In this document: positions 42,601 through 51,603 of the stretch, one piece after another | How positions within the stretch are numbered: the stretch's first letter is position 1 | How the letters are laid out: each line of letters opens with the position of its first letter | Assembly (NCBI RefSeq): GCF_009649815.1 | Contig: NZ_WJIC01000017.1 | Location: 62,001-126,000, forward strand | DNA: 64,000 bases | Source: Nocardia sp. SYP-A9097 | Lineage (GTDB): Bacteria > Actinomycetota > Actinomycetes > Mycobacteriales > Mycobacteriaceae | Direction: 5' to 3' | The notes under the pieces: generated by a model | Database searches by the model: none | Seen by the model: only the letters and a program-made list of their open reading frames with translations | Told to the model about the DNA's origin: nothing | Program-made: the position numbers and the translations under genes

Positions 42601-43953
42601 TCACCGCTGACGGCGGCGGTAGCGGACGCGGCAGGGCTGAGCGAGCTGCACCACCATCTTGGAGTGGTCGTTGTGGTAACTGTCCGACGGCTGCGCCAAC
42701 TCGAATTCCCAGTCCCGCAGCAGGATCGAGAAGATGGCCTTCAACTGCATGAGTGCGAAAGCCGCTCCGACACAGCGGTGCCGGCCAGCGCCGAACGGAA
42801 TCCACGTCCATCGGTTGATCAGATCCTCCTGCCGTGGATCGAGGTAGCGGCCGGGTTCGAAGGCGTCGGGTTCGGGGAAATCCTCCGGAATCCGGTTGGA
42901 CACCGCGGGAGTCGCGGCGACCATGTCGCCGGGCGCGATCCGGTGTCCGCACACCTCGAATTCGTCGCGGGCGATGCGCATGAGAATGATCAGCGGCGGG
43001 TGCAGGCGCAGTGTCTCCTTGAGCGTGGCCTCCAGCGTCGGAATTTGGCGCAGCGCATTGTGACTCACCTCGGAGCCGTCCGCGAACAGCTCGTCGAGTT
43101 CAGTGACCACCTCGGTCAGCAGTTCAGGGTGCCGCAGCAATTCGATAATCGTCCACGCCGCGGTGCCCGAAGTGGTGTGGTGCCCGGCGAACATCATCGA
43201 GATGAAGATGCCGGTGATCTCACTGGCCGAGAACCTGGACACCCCCTGCTCGTCCTTCACCGAGATCAGTACGTCGAGCATATCCCGATCCTGTTTGCCC
43301 ACAGGCGGATTGGCTTCGCGCTGATCCATGATCCCCTGCACCAGTTCGACCAACTGCACACGCGCCTCGTCGCGCCGGCGGAAACTGTCGATCGGTGCGT
43401 AGGGGTCGACGTAGGCGAGCGCGTCGGTGCCCTGCTCGAGCTCGTGATACAGATGAGCGAAACGCTCGTCGAGCTGATTGCGGAATTTCACCCCGATCAG
43501 GCAGGACGAGGAGGTGTAGATGGTCAGTTCGGCGAAGAATTCGAGCAGATCGATCTCGCCCTCGTCACCCCAGCGCGCGAGCATCTGCTCGACTTCGGTG
43601 GCGATGGTGCCGGCGTGCCCGCGCATATGCTCGGCTCGCAGCGCCTGGTTGTGCAACATCTCCTTGCGGCGTTCGGGCGGAGCGTCGAAGACGACGCCGT
43701 CGCCGAAGATCGGCTTCATGAACGGGTAGGCCGCGCCCTGGTCGAGTTCGTCATCGCCGGCGCGGAAGAAGAACTCGTTGGCCTCGGCCCCGGACAGCAG
43801 GATGACATCGCGGCCGGCGAGTTCGAAGGAGCCGACATCGCCGCATTCGGCGCGGACGCGGCGCATCAACGCGATGGGATCGGTACGGAACTCCTCCAGG
43901 TGCCCGTGCTCGCCCCCGCCTCCGGAAACACGCTGCGGCTTGACCAATGTCAT
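42601..43953 (-). CDS. cyp51: sterol 14-alpha-demethylase CYP51
   Basis: 450 residues from the ATG at 43953. Heme ligand C394 in 'FGAGRHRCVGAAFA', I-helix 'MMFAGHHTTSGTAAW', ExxR in 'LKETLRLHPPLIILMR', and the CYP51 signatures 'AYPFMKPIFGDGVVFDA' and 'FAELTIYTSSSCLIG'. These match the bacterial CYP51 of M. tuberculosis block for block as I recall it. The enzyme oxidatively removes the 14-alpha methyl of sterols, releasing formate; its natural role in actinobacteria lacking sterol synthesis is unsettled. First gene of a five-gene operon under a CTGTCCGGACAG site 22 bases before its start. Confidence 0.95.
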   Translation of the reverse strand: MTLVKPQRVSGGGGEHGHLEEFRTDPIALMRRVRAECGDVGSFELAGRDVILLSGAEANEFFFRAGDDELDQGAAYPFMKPIFGDGVVFDAPPERRKEMLHNQALRAEHMRGHAGTIATEVEQMLARWGDEGEIDLLEFFAELTIYTSSSCLIGVKFRNQLDERFAHLYHELEQGTDALAYVDPYAPIDSFRRRDEARVQLVELVQGIMDQREANPPVGKQDRDMLDVLISVKDEQGVSRFSASEITGIFISMMFAGHHTTSGTAAWTIIELLRHPELLTEVVTELDELFADGSEVSHNALRQIPTLEATLKETLRLHPPLIILMRIARDEFEVCGHRIAPGDMVAATPAVSNRIPEDFPEPDAFEPGRYLDPRQEDLINRWTWIPFGAGRHRCVGAAFALMQLKAIFSILLRDWEFELAQPSDSYHNDHSKMVVQLAQPCRVRYRRRQR

Positions 43954-43974
43954 TGGAAATCCTTCCCGGGATCT

Positions 43975-44008
43975 CTGTCCGGACAGATGATGGACATGTG
44001 TCCGGACG
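43975..44008. promoter_or_regulatory. TetR-type operators at cyp51 promoter
   Basis: CTGTCCGGACAG (43975-43986), a perfect 12-base palindrome, followed by GGACATGTGTCC and an overlapping TGTCCGGAC (43992-44007). The first is identical to the site at 35700-35711. Confidence 0.75.
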
Positions 44009-44143
44009 GTACTACGAGAAATAGTCCGCGACAAGCCTCGGTGTCGGCGATGGTGCCGTCGCCGAGTGCTTCGCCGCGCGGATTCCCGCTGGCGTGCACC
44101 GCAATTGACGCTTGCGCCCGATCAGCCTTCCGAACTATATTCC

Positions 44144-44155
44144 GAACAGCTGTCC
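44144..44155. promoter_or_regulatory. TetR-type operator at aldehyde dehydrogenase promoter
   Basis: GAACAGCTGTCC, one mismatch from the palindrome GGACAGCTGTCC at 35706-35717, with AGACATGT just after. It lies 20 bases before the plus-strand aldehyde dehydrogenase start, close enough to overlap the core promoter. Confidence 0.65.
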
Positions 44156-44175
44156 AGACATGTTTCGGGAGTCGT

Positions 44176-45648
44176 ATGATGAATGACCTGGTCCCTGCCG
44201 AAGGCACCCCACTGCTGATCGGGGGCAAACTGCTCCCCGGTGGGTCGGGTGTCTTCGCGACGGTCGATCCCGCCACCGAGGAGATACTCGGCCACGCGGC
44301 CAATGCCTCCGCCGCCGATATGGACGCCGCGATCGCGGCAGCGCGCACCGCCTTCGATAGCACCGACTGGTCTCGCGATCACGCCTTCCGCGCCCATTGT
44401 GTTCGCCAGCTGCGTGACGCACTGCGTGCGCATATCGAAGAATTGCGCACGATCACCATCGCCGAGGCCGGTGCGCCGGTCATGCTCACCAGCGGCCCGC
44501 AACTGGAGGGGCCGGTCGGCGACCTGTCCTTCGCTGCCGATCTGAGCGAGAACTACAGCTGGGCAACCGATCTCGGGACCGCCGAGCAGATGGGTATCAA
44601 CAGTCGACGGCAGATCCGGCGCGAAGCGGTCGGTGTCGTCGGCGCGATCACGCCGTGGAACTTCCCGCATCAGATCAATCTCGCCAAGCTCGGCCCGGCG
44701 CTGGCCGCAGGCAACACGGTGGTGCTCAAGCCCGCACCCGATACCCCGTGGTGCGCGGCGGTGCTGGGCGCGCTCATCGCCGAACACACCGACATCCCCG
44801 CCGGAGTGGTGAATATCGTGACCTCCGACAGTCACGGCATCGGTGCGCAATTGGTGGAAGACCCACGCGTGGACATGATTTCGTTCACCGGCTCCACCCG
44901 CACGGGCCGCGCGGTGATGACCGGCGGCGCGGTGAACCTCAAGCGCACCTTTCTGGAACTGGGCGGCAAATCCGCCGCCGTCGTCCTCGATGACGCCGAT
45001 ATCGCGACCGCGGTGAGCTACACCGCGTTCTCCGTGGCAGTGCACGCCGGGCAGGGCTGTGCGCTCACCACCCGGTTGCTGGTACCGCGTGCGGCATACG
45101 CCGATGCCGTCGCGGCCGCCGCCAAGACCATGGCCGGAATGCGGCCCGGCGATCCGAACAATCCCGGAACCATTTGCGGCCCACTGATTTCCGCCGCCCA
45201 GCGCGACCGCGTCGAACGCTATCTCGAAATCGCCCGCGCCGAGGGTGGGCGGATCGTGACCGGCGGTGGCCGTCCCGAGGATCGGTCGCGCGGTTTCTTC
45301 ATTGAACCCACCGTCATCGCCGATCTCGACAACAACGCCACCGTCGCGCGGGAGGAGATCTTCGGCCCGGTGCTGGTGGTCATCCCGCACGACGGTGACG
45401 CCGACGCCATTCGGCTTGCCAATGACTCTCCGTACGGGTTGTCAGGCTCGGTCTGGGGTACCGACCCCGAGCGAATCGACCGTGTGGTCAACGGTATTCG
45501 CACCGGCACCCTGAGTGTGAACGGTGGTCTCTGGTATCACGCCGACGCGCCGTTCGGTGGTTACAAACAGTCCGGCATCGGGCGCGAAATGGGTGTCGCC
45601 GGTTTCGAGGAGTACCTCGAAACCAAGCTGATCGCCACGCCCGCTTGA
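44176..45648 (+). CDS. aldA: aldehyde dehydrogenase (Rv0768/AldA-like)
   Basis: 490 residues from the first of two adjacent ATGs (44176; 44179 is equally possible). A much longer frame upstream is the antisense shadow of cyp51. Motifs: 'GVVGAITPWNFPHQ', 'FTGSTRTGRAVM', 'FLELGGKSAAVVLDDAD', catalytic C295 in 'HAGQGCALTTR' and 'EEIFGPVLVVI'. First of five plus-strand genes whose order (aldehyde dehydrogenase, SDR, 6PGDH-like, carboxymuconolactone decarboxylase-like) is that of Rv0768-Rv0771 beside cyp51 in M. tuberculosis. Confidence 0.92.
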   Translation: MMNDLVPAEGTPLLIGGKLLPGGSGVFATVDPATEEILGHAANASAADMDAAIAAARTAFDSTDWSRDHAFRAHCVRQLRDALRAHIEELRTITIAEAGAPVMLTSGPQLEGPVGDLSFAADLSENYSWATDLGTAEQMGINSRRQIRREAVGVVGAITPWNFPHQINLAKLGPALAAGNTVVLKPAPDTPWCAAVLGALIAEHTDIPAGVVNIVTSDSHGIGAQLVEDPRVDMISFTGSTRTGRAVMTGGAVNLKRTFLELGGKSAAVVLDDADIATAVSYTAFSVAVHAGQGCALTTRLLVPRAAYADAVAAAAKTMAGMRPGDPNNPGTICGPLISAAQRDRVERYLEIARAEGGRIVTGGGRPEDRSRGFFIEPTVIADLDNNATVAREEIFGPVLVVIPHDGDADAIRLANDSPYGLSGSVWGTDPERIDRVVNGIRTGTLSVNGGLWYHADAPFGGYKQSGIGREMGVAGFEEYLETKLIATPA

Positions 45649-45686
45649 TCTTTCGAACACCTACACCCATGACTAGGAGTGCAACC

Positions 45687-46439
45687 ATGGCACGTTTCAT
45701 CGGACGATCCGCGATCGTCACCGGCGCCGCGCAGGGCATCGGCGCCGTCTACGCCAAAGCTCTTGCGGCAGAGGGTGCGAAGGTGGTCGTGGCCGACCTC
45801 AACGCTGAGCGCGGGGAGCAGGTCGCCAAGGAGATCGTCGCCGACGGCGGCACCGCCGTCTATCACCGCGTCGATGTCGCCGATCCCGAGTCCGCCAAGA
45901 CACTGGCCGAATTCACCATCGCCGAGTTCGGGGCGATCAACCATCTCGTGAACAACGCCGCCATCTACGGCGATATGAAACTCGACCTACTGGTCACGGT
46001 GCCCTGGGATTACTACAAGAAGTTCATGGGCGTAAACCTCGACGGGGCGTTGAACATGACCCGCGCCGTCTGGGAGAACATGAACGCCAACGGCGGCGGC
46101 TCCATCGTCAACCAGTCCTCCACCGCTGCCTGGCTGTACTCCGGCTTCTATGGCCTCGCCAAGGTTGGAATCAACGGTCTCACACAGCAATTGGCGAATG
46201 AGCTGGGTGGCTGCAAGATCCGCGTCAATGCTGTCGCGCCCGGCCCGATCGATACCGAGGCCACGCAGACCGTGACCCCTGGCAATCTGGTCAAGGAGAT
46301 GGTGTCCCGCATCCCGATCAAGCGCATGGGCACCCCCGACGATCTGGTCGGCGCCTGCCTGTATCTGCTCTCCGACGAGGCGGCCTGGGTCACCGGCCAG
46401 ATCCTCAATGTCGATGGCGGACAGATCATCCGGTCATGA
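45687..46439 (+). CDS. short-chain dehydrogenase/reductase (Rv0769-like)
   Basis: 250 residues from the ATG at 45687 (AGGAG 7 bases upstream). 'VTGAAQGIGAVYAK' cofactor motif, 'NNAAIYG', catalytic 'NQSSTAAWLYSGFYGLAK' giving YxxxK as 'YGLAK', and 'GQILNVDGGQII'. It overlaps the next gene as ATGA. Acts on an alcohol or ketone of the P450 pathway by context. Confidence 0.93.
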   Translation: MARFIGRSAIVTGAAQGIGAVYAKALAAEGAKVVVADLNAERGEQVAKEIVADGGTAVYHRVDVADPESAKTLAEFTIAEFGAINHLVNNAAIYGDMKLDLLVTVPWDYYKKFMGVNLDGALNMTRAVWENMNANGGGSIVNQSSTAAWLYSGFYGLAKVGINGLTQQLANELGGCKIRVNAVAPGPIDTEATQTVTPGNLVKEMVSRIPIKRMGTPDDLVGACLYLLSDEAAWVTGQILNVDGGQIIRS

Positions 46440-47335
46440 GCACCGCCGAGCATGCCGCCGATCGACTCGCCGTCGGGTTCATCGGTCTGGGCAATATGGG
46501 TAAGCCGATGGCCCGGCGACTGCTGGAATGGCCTGGTGGACTGACGGTCTGCGATGTGCGACCGGAGGCCATCCTGCCGTTCGTCGAGGCCGGAGCCACA
46601 GGTGTGGGCGATGCCGCGGAGCTGGGTGCCAAGGCCGATGTGATCGGTGTGACCGTGGTCGACGATGCCCAGGTCCGTGAGGTCGTGATCGGTCGGCGAG
46701 GAATCCTTCGCACGGCCCGCCCGGGGACCGTGATCGCCGTGCACTCCACCATCAGTGATCGGACCGCCGAGCAGCTCGCCGTGGTCTGTGCCGAGCAGGC
46801 GGTCGAGTTCGTCGACGCGCCGGTCAGCGGTGGGGCAGGCGCGGCGAAAGCCGGAACCCTGGCGGTGATGGTCGGCGGCACCGCCGACGCGGTGGACCGG
46901 ATTCGGCAGCCGTTCAGCAGCTTCGCCAATCTGATCGTGCACGCCGGTCCGGTGGGTGCGGGCACCCGCATGAAGCTCGCCCGCAACCTGCTGCATTTCG
47001 TATCCTTCACGGCCGCAACCGAAGCCCAACGCCTGGCCGAGGCGGCCGGGCTCGATATCGCCGCACTGGGCAAGGTCGTCCGCCACTCCGACGCGGTGAC
47101 CGGTGGTCCCGGCGCGATCATGTTGCGGGACAACACGGCCGCGATAGATCCCGAGGACTTCTGGTTCTCCATCTTCAGCCACGTCCGCACTCTCGGGGAG
47201 AAGGATCTGACGCTGGCTGTCGAGCTCGGCGACCGCCTGGGCGTCCCCCTTCCACTGGCGTCGCTCGGGCTGGACGGCCTCGGCCGCGGGCTCGGCGTCG
47301 TACCCGCCGTCGATCAAGAGGACAGGGCATCATGA
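46436..47335 (+). CDS. NAD(P)-dependent oxidoreductase, 3-hydroxyisobutyrate dehydrogenase-like (Rv0770-like)
   Basis: 299 residues. 'VGFIGLGNMGKPMARRLLEW' is the NAD(P)-binding motif, 'FVDAPVSGGAGAAKAGTLAVMVGG' the substrate-binding motif, and 'GTRMKLARNLLHF' contains the catalytic lysine in 'R-M-K-L'. Members oxidise beta-hydroxy acids or reduce semialdehydes. ATGA overlaps on both sides. Confidence 0.9.
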   Translation: MSTAEHAADRLAVGFIGLGNMGKPMARRLLEWPGGLTVCDVRPEAILPFVEAGATGVGDAAELGAKADVIGVTVVDDAQVREVVIGRRGILRTARPGTVIAVHSTISDRTAEQLAVVCAEQAVEFVDAPVSGGAGAAKAGTLAVMVGGTADAVDRIRQPFSSFANLIVHAGPVGAGTRMKLARNLLHFVSFTAATEAQRLAEAAGLDIAALGKVVRHSDAVTGGPGAIMLRDNTAAIDPEDFWFSIFSHVRTLGEKDLTLAVELGDRLGVPLPLASLGLDGLGRGLGVVPAVDQEDRAS

Positions 47336-47724
47336 CCATCCCCGCACACACCGATTCTCCCGCCGAAACCCGCACGCGCGGCCTGGCGAAAATGAGCGAG
47401 GTCTACGGTTGGGAATTCCGTGACGGACCCGGCGACCATTTCGCGGTGACTGCCGATCATCTCTTCGCCGACATCTGGTCCCGGCCGGGGCTCACCGTGC
47501 GCGATCGTCGCCTCCTATTGCTCGGCGCCCTGACTGCCCAAGGGCTGTTCGATACCGCCGAGATCCAGGTCGGGGCCGCGCTGCGCAACGAGGAACTCGC
47601 TCCCGAACAGTTGCGGGAGATCGCGCTGTTCCTGTGCCACTACGTGGGATGGCCTGCCGGCACCCGCTTGGACGGCGTGGTGGGCACGGTGCTTGCTCAG
47701 CAGAAAGCGCAATCTCGATCCTGA
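47332..47724 (+). CDS. carboxymuconolactone decarboxylase family protein (Rv0771-like)
   Basis: 130 residues. 'DIWSRPGLTVRDRRLLLLGALTAQGLFDTAEIQVGAALRN' and 'EIALFLCHYVGWPAGTRL' are typical of the CMD family; the usual CxxC of the AhpD branch is absent, with a single C in 'LCHYVG'. The enzymatic role in this locus is unknown. Confidence 0.87.
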   Translation: MTIPAHTDSPAETRTRGLAKMSEVYGWEFRDGPGDHFAVTADHLFADIWSRPGLTVRDRRLLLLGALTAQGLFDTAEIQVGAALRNEELAPEQLREIALFLCHYVGWPAGTRLDGVVGTVLAQQKAQSRS

Positions 47725-47761
47725 TCGGCCGAAAGATGTTGCGCCACTTCGAAGGAGCCAC

Positions 47762-48640
47762 ATGATCGAAAAGCAACTCCTCAGCGGTCGGGCGGCGGTG
47801 GTTGTCGGAGGTGGCAGTGGCATCGGTGCGGCGGTGGCCGAATTGCTGAGCCGCCACGGCGCCGGTGTCGTGGTCAATTCCCGTAGTGGGCAGGCGGTCG
47901 CGCGCACGGTCGAGCGCATCCGGGAGCTGGGTGGTGAAGCGGTCGGTTTCGCCGGATCGGCGGCCGATATGGACACCGCCCAGGGATTGGTCTCGGCGTG
48001 CGTCGATGCCTTCGGCGGGATCGATATTCTCGTCAACTGCGCCGGGATCGCCGAGCCGCCTCGGTCCTCGATCCTCGAAGTGAGCCCGGCCGAATGGCAG
48101 GCGCTGTTGGATTCGCACCTGACGACCGTATTCAACACCTGTCGCGTAGCCGCGCCGCTGATGGCGGCAGGGAAGGGCGGGTCGATCATCAATACCGGAT
48201 CCTTCGCCTACCTTGGCGACTACGGCGGAACCGGATACCCGGCGGGAAAAGGTGCTGTGACCAGCCTGAGTCTGGCCATGGCAGCCGAGCTGAAGGAGCA
48301 CAGGGTGCGTGTGAACACGGTCTGCCCCGGTGCCAAGACCCGCTTGTCGACCGGGCCGGACTATGAAGCGCACATTCAGCGGCTGCACGAGCGCGGCCTG
48401 CTCGATGAAGTGACCATGCGTGGATCCCTCGACGCTCCGCCGCCGGAGTACGCGGCCGCGCTGTACCTATATCTCGCCGCCGATATCTCGGCGTCGATCA
48501 CCGGGGAGGTCTTCATCGCGGCGGGTGGTTTTGTCGGCCGATTCCCCCGCCCGGCACCCGAGGTGCTCGGATATCGCGATCATCTACAGGCCGAACCATG
48601 GTCGGTCACCGCCCTCGCAACCATGCTCGACGGCCGCTGA
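47762..48640 (+). CDS. short-chain dehydrogenase/reductase
   Basis: 292 residues from the ATG at 47762 (AAGGAG upstream). 'VVVGGGSGIGAAVAE' (GGGSGIG), 'NCAGIAEPP', catalytic 'TGSFAYLGDYGGTGYPAGK' with YxxxK as 'YPAGK'. Longer than classical SDRs by a C-terminal tail ('GYRDHLQAEPWSVTALATMLDG'), and the family 'GG' C-terminal motif is degenerate ('IAAGGFVGRF'). Last gene before the mce promoter region. Confidence 0.9.
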   Translation: MIEKQLLSGRAAVVVGGGSGIGAAVAELLSRHGAGVVVNSRSGQAVARTVERIRELGGEAVGFAGSAADMDTAQGLVSACVDAFGGIDILVNCAGIAEPPRSSILEVSPAEWQALLDSHLTTVFNTCRVAAPLMAAGKGGSIINTGSFAYLGDYGGTGYPAGKGAVTSLSLAMAAELKEHRVRVNTVCPGAKTRLSTGPDYEAHIQRLHERGLLDEVTMRGSLDAPPPEYAAALYLYLAADISASITGEVFIAAGGFVGRFPRPAPEVLGYRDHLQAEPWSVTALATMLDGR

Positions 48641-48840
48641 GCGCACCGGAAGCAGTCGGCCGATGGGTACCGACTCCTATGGACACATGCCTGACATCAA
48701 TCTGTTCGAAATTCTGGACTGATGTCTGGTATGTGGTCCAGGTCATATGGTAGCGTCTCGCCAAGGCATGGGGAGCCGGTGGGACCGAGTGGAACTCTTT
48801 CCCGAATCAATAGCGGCGCCCCGGTTCGGCAGGGAGTTCG

Positions 48841-49695
48841 ATGTCCAGCACGGAATTGTTCGATCCACCAACGGAACAGGCGAAAGCGGCGGAGGTGTTG
48901 CGCCGGAATTTCACCGAAACAGTACTTTCCAGCGTGGCGACTTTCGGCCGTGCACTGCGAATCGGAGCGAGTGCGACTCGAATTGGAGCGGTGGACGCAT
49001 TCCGGCTGCGGTTTCAGGTGCACGAAACCCTCGCCCAGGCATGGTTTCTGATTCGGGTCACCGCGATACCCAGCATCCTGATGGCCATTCCATTCGGTGT
49101 CATCGTCTCCGCACAAGTCGGCAATATCGTCTCCCAGCTCGGGGCCGATTCGATGATCGGCGCGGCGGGCGGGCTCGGCGTCATCAAACAGGGCGCGCCC
49201 ATGGCGACGGCCATGCTGCTCGGTGGCGCCGGAGCGGCCGCGATCGCCGCCGACCTCGGTGCGCGCACCGTCCGCGAGGAGGTCGACGCCATGCGGGTGA
49301 TGGGCGTGGATCCGATCCAGCGCCTGGTGGTGCCGCGCATCGCCGCGATGATGCTGATCGCCCCGCTGCTCAATATTCTGATCATCTTCGTCGGTGTCAC
49401 CGCGGGCTTCGCGGTCTCGGTGACGGTCTTGAATGTCACTCCGGGCAGTTACTGGGAGTCCTTCGGTTCCTTCACGACCCCGATCGACGTGTGGGTCTCG
49501 CTGATCAAGGCGACGCTGTTCGGCTTCCTGGTTGTGGTCATCGCCTGTCAGCGTGGGCTGGAGGCCAAGGGCGGTCCGCGCGGTGTCGCCGACGGTGTCA
49601 ATGCGGCGGTGGTGATGTCGGTGGCCGCGGTGGTGGTGCTCAATACCGCGATTACGCAGGTGGTGACCATGTTCCTGCCGGTCAGGATCGCCTGA
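48841..49695 (+). CDS. yrbEA: YrbE/MlaE-type ABC permease, first subunit of mce operon
   Basis: 284 residues with a hydrophobic core of 5-6 membrane segments. 'LGARTVREEVDAMRVMGVDPIQRLVVPRIAA' is the conserved cytoplasmic loop that contacts the ATPase (MceG/MlaF type), which is not in the window. AGGGA precedes the ATG. Starts an eight-gene operon with overlapping or near-overlapping junctions. Confidence 0.93.
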   Translation: MSSTELFDPPTEQAKAAEVLRRNFTETVLSSVATFGRALRIGASATRIGAVDAFRLRFQVHETLAQAWFLIRVTAIPSILMAIPFGVIVSAQVGNIVSQLGADSMIGAAGGLGVIKQGAPMATAMLLGGAGAAAIAADLGARTVREEVDAMRVMGVDPIQRLVVPRIAAMMLIAPLLNILIIFVGVTAGFAVSVTVLNVTPGSYWESFGSFTTPIDVWVSLIKATLFGFLVVVIACQRGLEAKGGPRGVADGVNAAVVMSVAAVVVLNTAITQVVTMFLPVRIA

Positions 49696-50558
49696 TGGCG
49701 GCCACACCGTACCGTCCCGCCGGTCTGCGCTGGGTGAATCGGCTACCGCGGCACGTACATCCGATGCGGCCGGTGGACTCCATCGGATTCGTGATCGGGT
49801 TCTGCTGGCAGGTGATCTCCTCGGTGCCGTACACCCTGGTGCACTACCGCCGCCAAACCATCACCGTCATAACGGATATGACCTGGGGCCGTGGTTCGGT
49901 GATCATCGGCGGTGGCGTGGTGCCGCTGATGATGCTGATGGGCGCGGCCATGGGGGCCTCGATCGGCATCGAGGCCTTCAGCGCGCTGAACCTGCTGTCA
50001 CTGGGGCAGCTCAGTGGACTCATCTCGGCCTTCGGCGTGACCCGGGAGATGGCGCCGATCGCGGCGGGGGTCGGCTTCGCAGCGCAGGCCGGGTGCCGGA
50101 TGACCGCGGAGATCGGATCTATGCGCATATCGGAGGAGATCGATGCCCTCGAATCGCTCGGAATCCGATCCGTGCCGTTCGTCGTGACCACTCGCGTGAT
50201 CGGCGGAATTATCTCGGTGGCACCGGCTTTCGTGGTCGCACTGATTCTCAGCTACTTTTCCTGCGAGGTAATCGTGACCGTTGTGCATGGCACCCCTTCG
50301 GGTACCTACAACCATTATTTCGATCAATTCATCGTGCCGTGGGATATCTTCGCCGCGATCATCAAGGTGGTGGTGTTCGCCATAGCCGTCGTACTGATCC
50401 ACTGCTATCAGGGATTCTTCGCGACGGGTGGCCCTGAGGGCGTCGGAATCGGATCGGGCCGCGCTATTCGCGCCAGCCTGGTGGCAATCATCGCGCTTGA
50501 TATGGTCGCGACAATTCTGCTGTGGGGATTTCAATCTCCCATCGCGTTCACGGGGTGA
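49695..50558 (+). CDS. yrbEB: YrbE/MlaE-type ABC permease, second subunit
   Basis: 287 residues; the ATG overlaps the previous stop by one base (TGATG), and the longer upstream frame is a shadow. 'IGSMRISEEIDALESLGIRSVPFVVTTRVIGG' is the conserved loop. With YrbEA it forms the heterodimeric permease core of the Mce transporter. Confidence 0.93.
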   Translation: MAATPYRPAGLRWVNRLPRHVHPMRPVDSIGFVIGFCWQVISSVPYTLVHYRRQTITVITDMTWGRGSVIIGGGVVPLMMLMGAAMGASIGIEAFSALNLLSLGQLSGLISAFGVTREMAPIAAGVGFAAQAGCRMTAEIGSMRISEEIDALESLGIRSVPFVVTTRVIGGIISVAPAFVVALILSYFSCEVIVTVVHGTPSGTYNHYFDQFIVPWDIFAAIIKVVVFAIAVVLIHCYQGFFATGGPEGVGIGSGRAIRASLVAIIALDMVATILLWGFQSPIAFTG

Positions 50559-50562
50559 GGAT

Positions 50563-51603
50563 ATGCCCGTATATGCACTGCCGGGTTCGGAAGTCGGACC
50601 GCGCAAAGCGCGAGTATTGGGTGTGGTCACGGTCGTGCTCATGCTGTTCGGCGTGGCCGCCTGGCAGTTGACGCCCGATTCCACGTCGGCGGACGAAATC
50701 GATGTGGTTCTGATCGTCGGCTACGTCGGTGAGGGGATCGGACCAGGAACAGATGTCCGACTCGACGGTGTTCGGGTCGGCTCGGTCAACGCCATCGACT
50801 TCGCCGGACAGGGCCGTAAACAGGTGGCGCTGAGCCTGTTCCGCTCCCAGCTCTTCGGGTTGACCAACGCGTTGTCCGTCGCCTACGTGCCGGGGAATCT
50901 CTTCGGTATCAGTGCGCTCGAACTGCATCCGGATACCGGTGGCGTGCTGCTGGCCGATGGCTCGAAGGTGGACCTCACCGGTCGCGATCGTGTTCGCGAC
51001 GCGACCCTGTCCGCACTGCTGAACTCCACCGGCGATCTCACCCAACAGGTGCTGACCCCACAGCTCACCGGGTTGCTACATACCTTCTCCCGGGACCTGG
51101 GCGCGTTCACTCCGCTCCTGCAGGCGATCGGCACGACGGTGCGGTCGTACACCGAGACCGCGCAGATGCCGCCTTCGGTGCTGTTCGGTCGCTACGGCGC
51201 GGCCCTGTCCGGGACCCCGCCCATGCTCGCCGGTGGCCTGACCGTGCTCGATGCCAGCTACAACAATTCCTATCTGCGGGACGAGGAACATATCGCCAAG
51301 TTCGGCTATTTGTGGTCCAACATCCAGAACGGACTGCTGCCGGTGGTCACCCAGCTGTTCGGCACCGCACAGCCGTATTTCTCTGGGCTGCTTCCCATTA
51401 TGACGATGATGCTCGACCGGATCACCGGCTCGGTCAGCGATCCGCAAGGCTCCGCTGCCCAGCTGAGTGAGCTGGTGGATCGGCTCGGCCTCGCCTTCCA
51501 TGACTCTCCGAACGGACCGGTGCTCACCGCGCGCGCCGAACTCGATCTCGTACCCGGTCTGGCGACGCCGCTGGCTGCGCTGGTCGGTGGAGGCGGCCGA
51601 TGA
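50563..51603 (+). CDS. mceA: Mce family protein, MceA position
   Basis: 346 residues from the ATG at 50563. N-terminal membrane anchor (about 20-40), then the MCE/MlaD beta domain ('YVGEGIGPGTDVRLDGVRVGSVNAIDF'), then a long helical region. Mce subunits assemble as a hexameric channel through the periplasm for lipid import. Ribosome site is weak (GAGG, 2 bases), consistent with coupling to yrbEB. Confidence 0.92.
   Translation: MPVYALPGSEVGPRKARVLGVVTVVLMLFGVAAWQLTPDSTSADEIDVVLIVGYVGEGIGPGTDVRLDGVRVGSVNAIDFAGQGRKQVALSLFRSQLFGLTNALSVAYVPGNLFGISALELHPDTGGVLLADGSKVDLTGRDRVRDATLSALLNSTGDLTQQVLTPQLTGLLHTFSRDLGAFTPLLQAIGTTVRSYTETAQMPPSVLFGRYGAALSGTPPMLAGGLTVLDASYNNSYLRDEEHIAKFGYLWSNIQNGLLPVVTQLFGTAQPYFSGLLPIMTMMLDRITGSVSDPQGSAAQLSELVDRLGLAFHDSPNGPVLTARAELDLVPGLATPLAALVGGGGR

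Noticed and set aside
42478-45648. A 1056-codon open frame covering the antisense of cyp51 and the aldehyde dehydrogenase
   Set aside because: Only the part from 44176 matches a known family; the first 566 codons are the reverse shadow of cyp51 and high GC keeps them open by chance.
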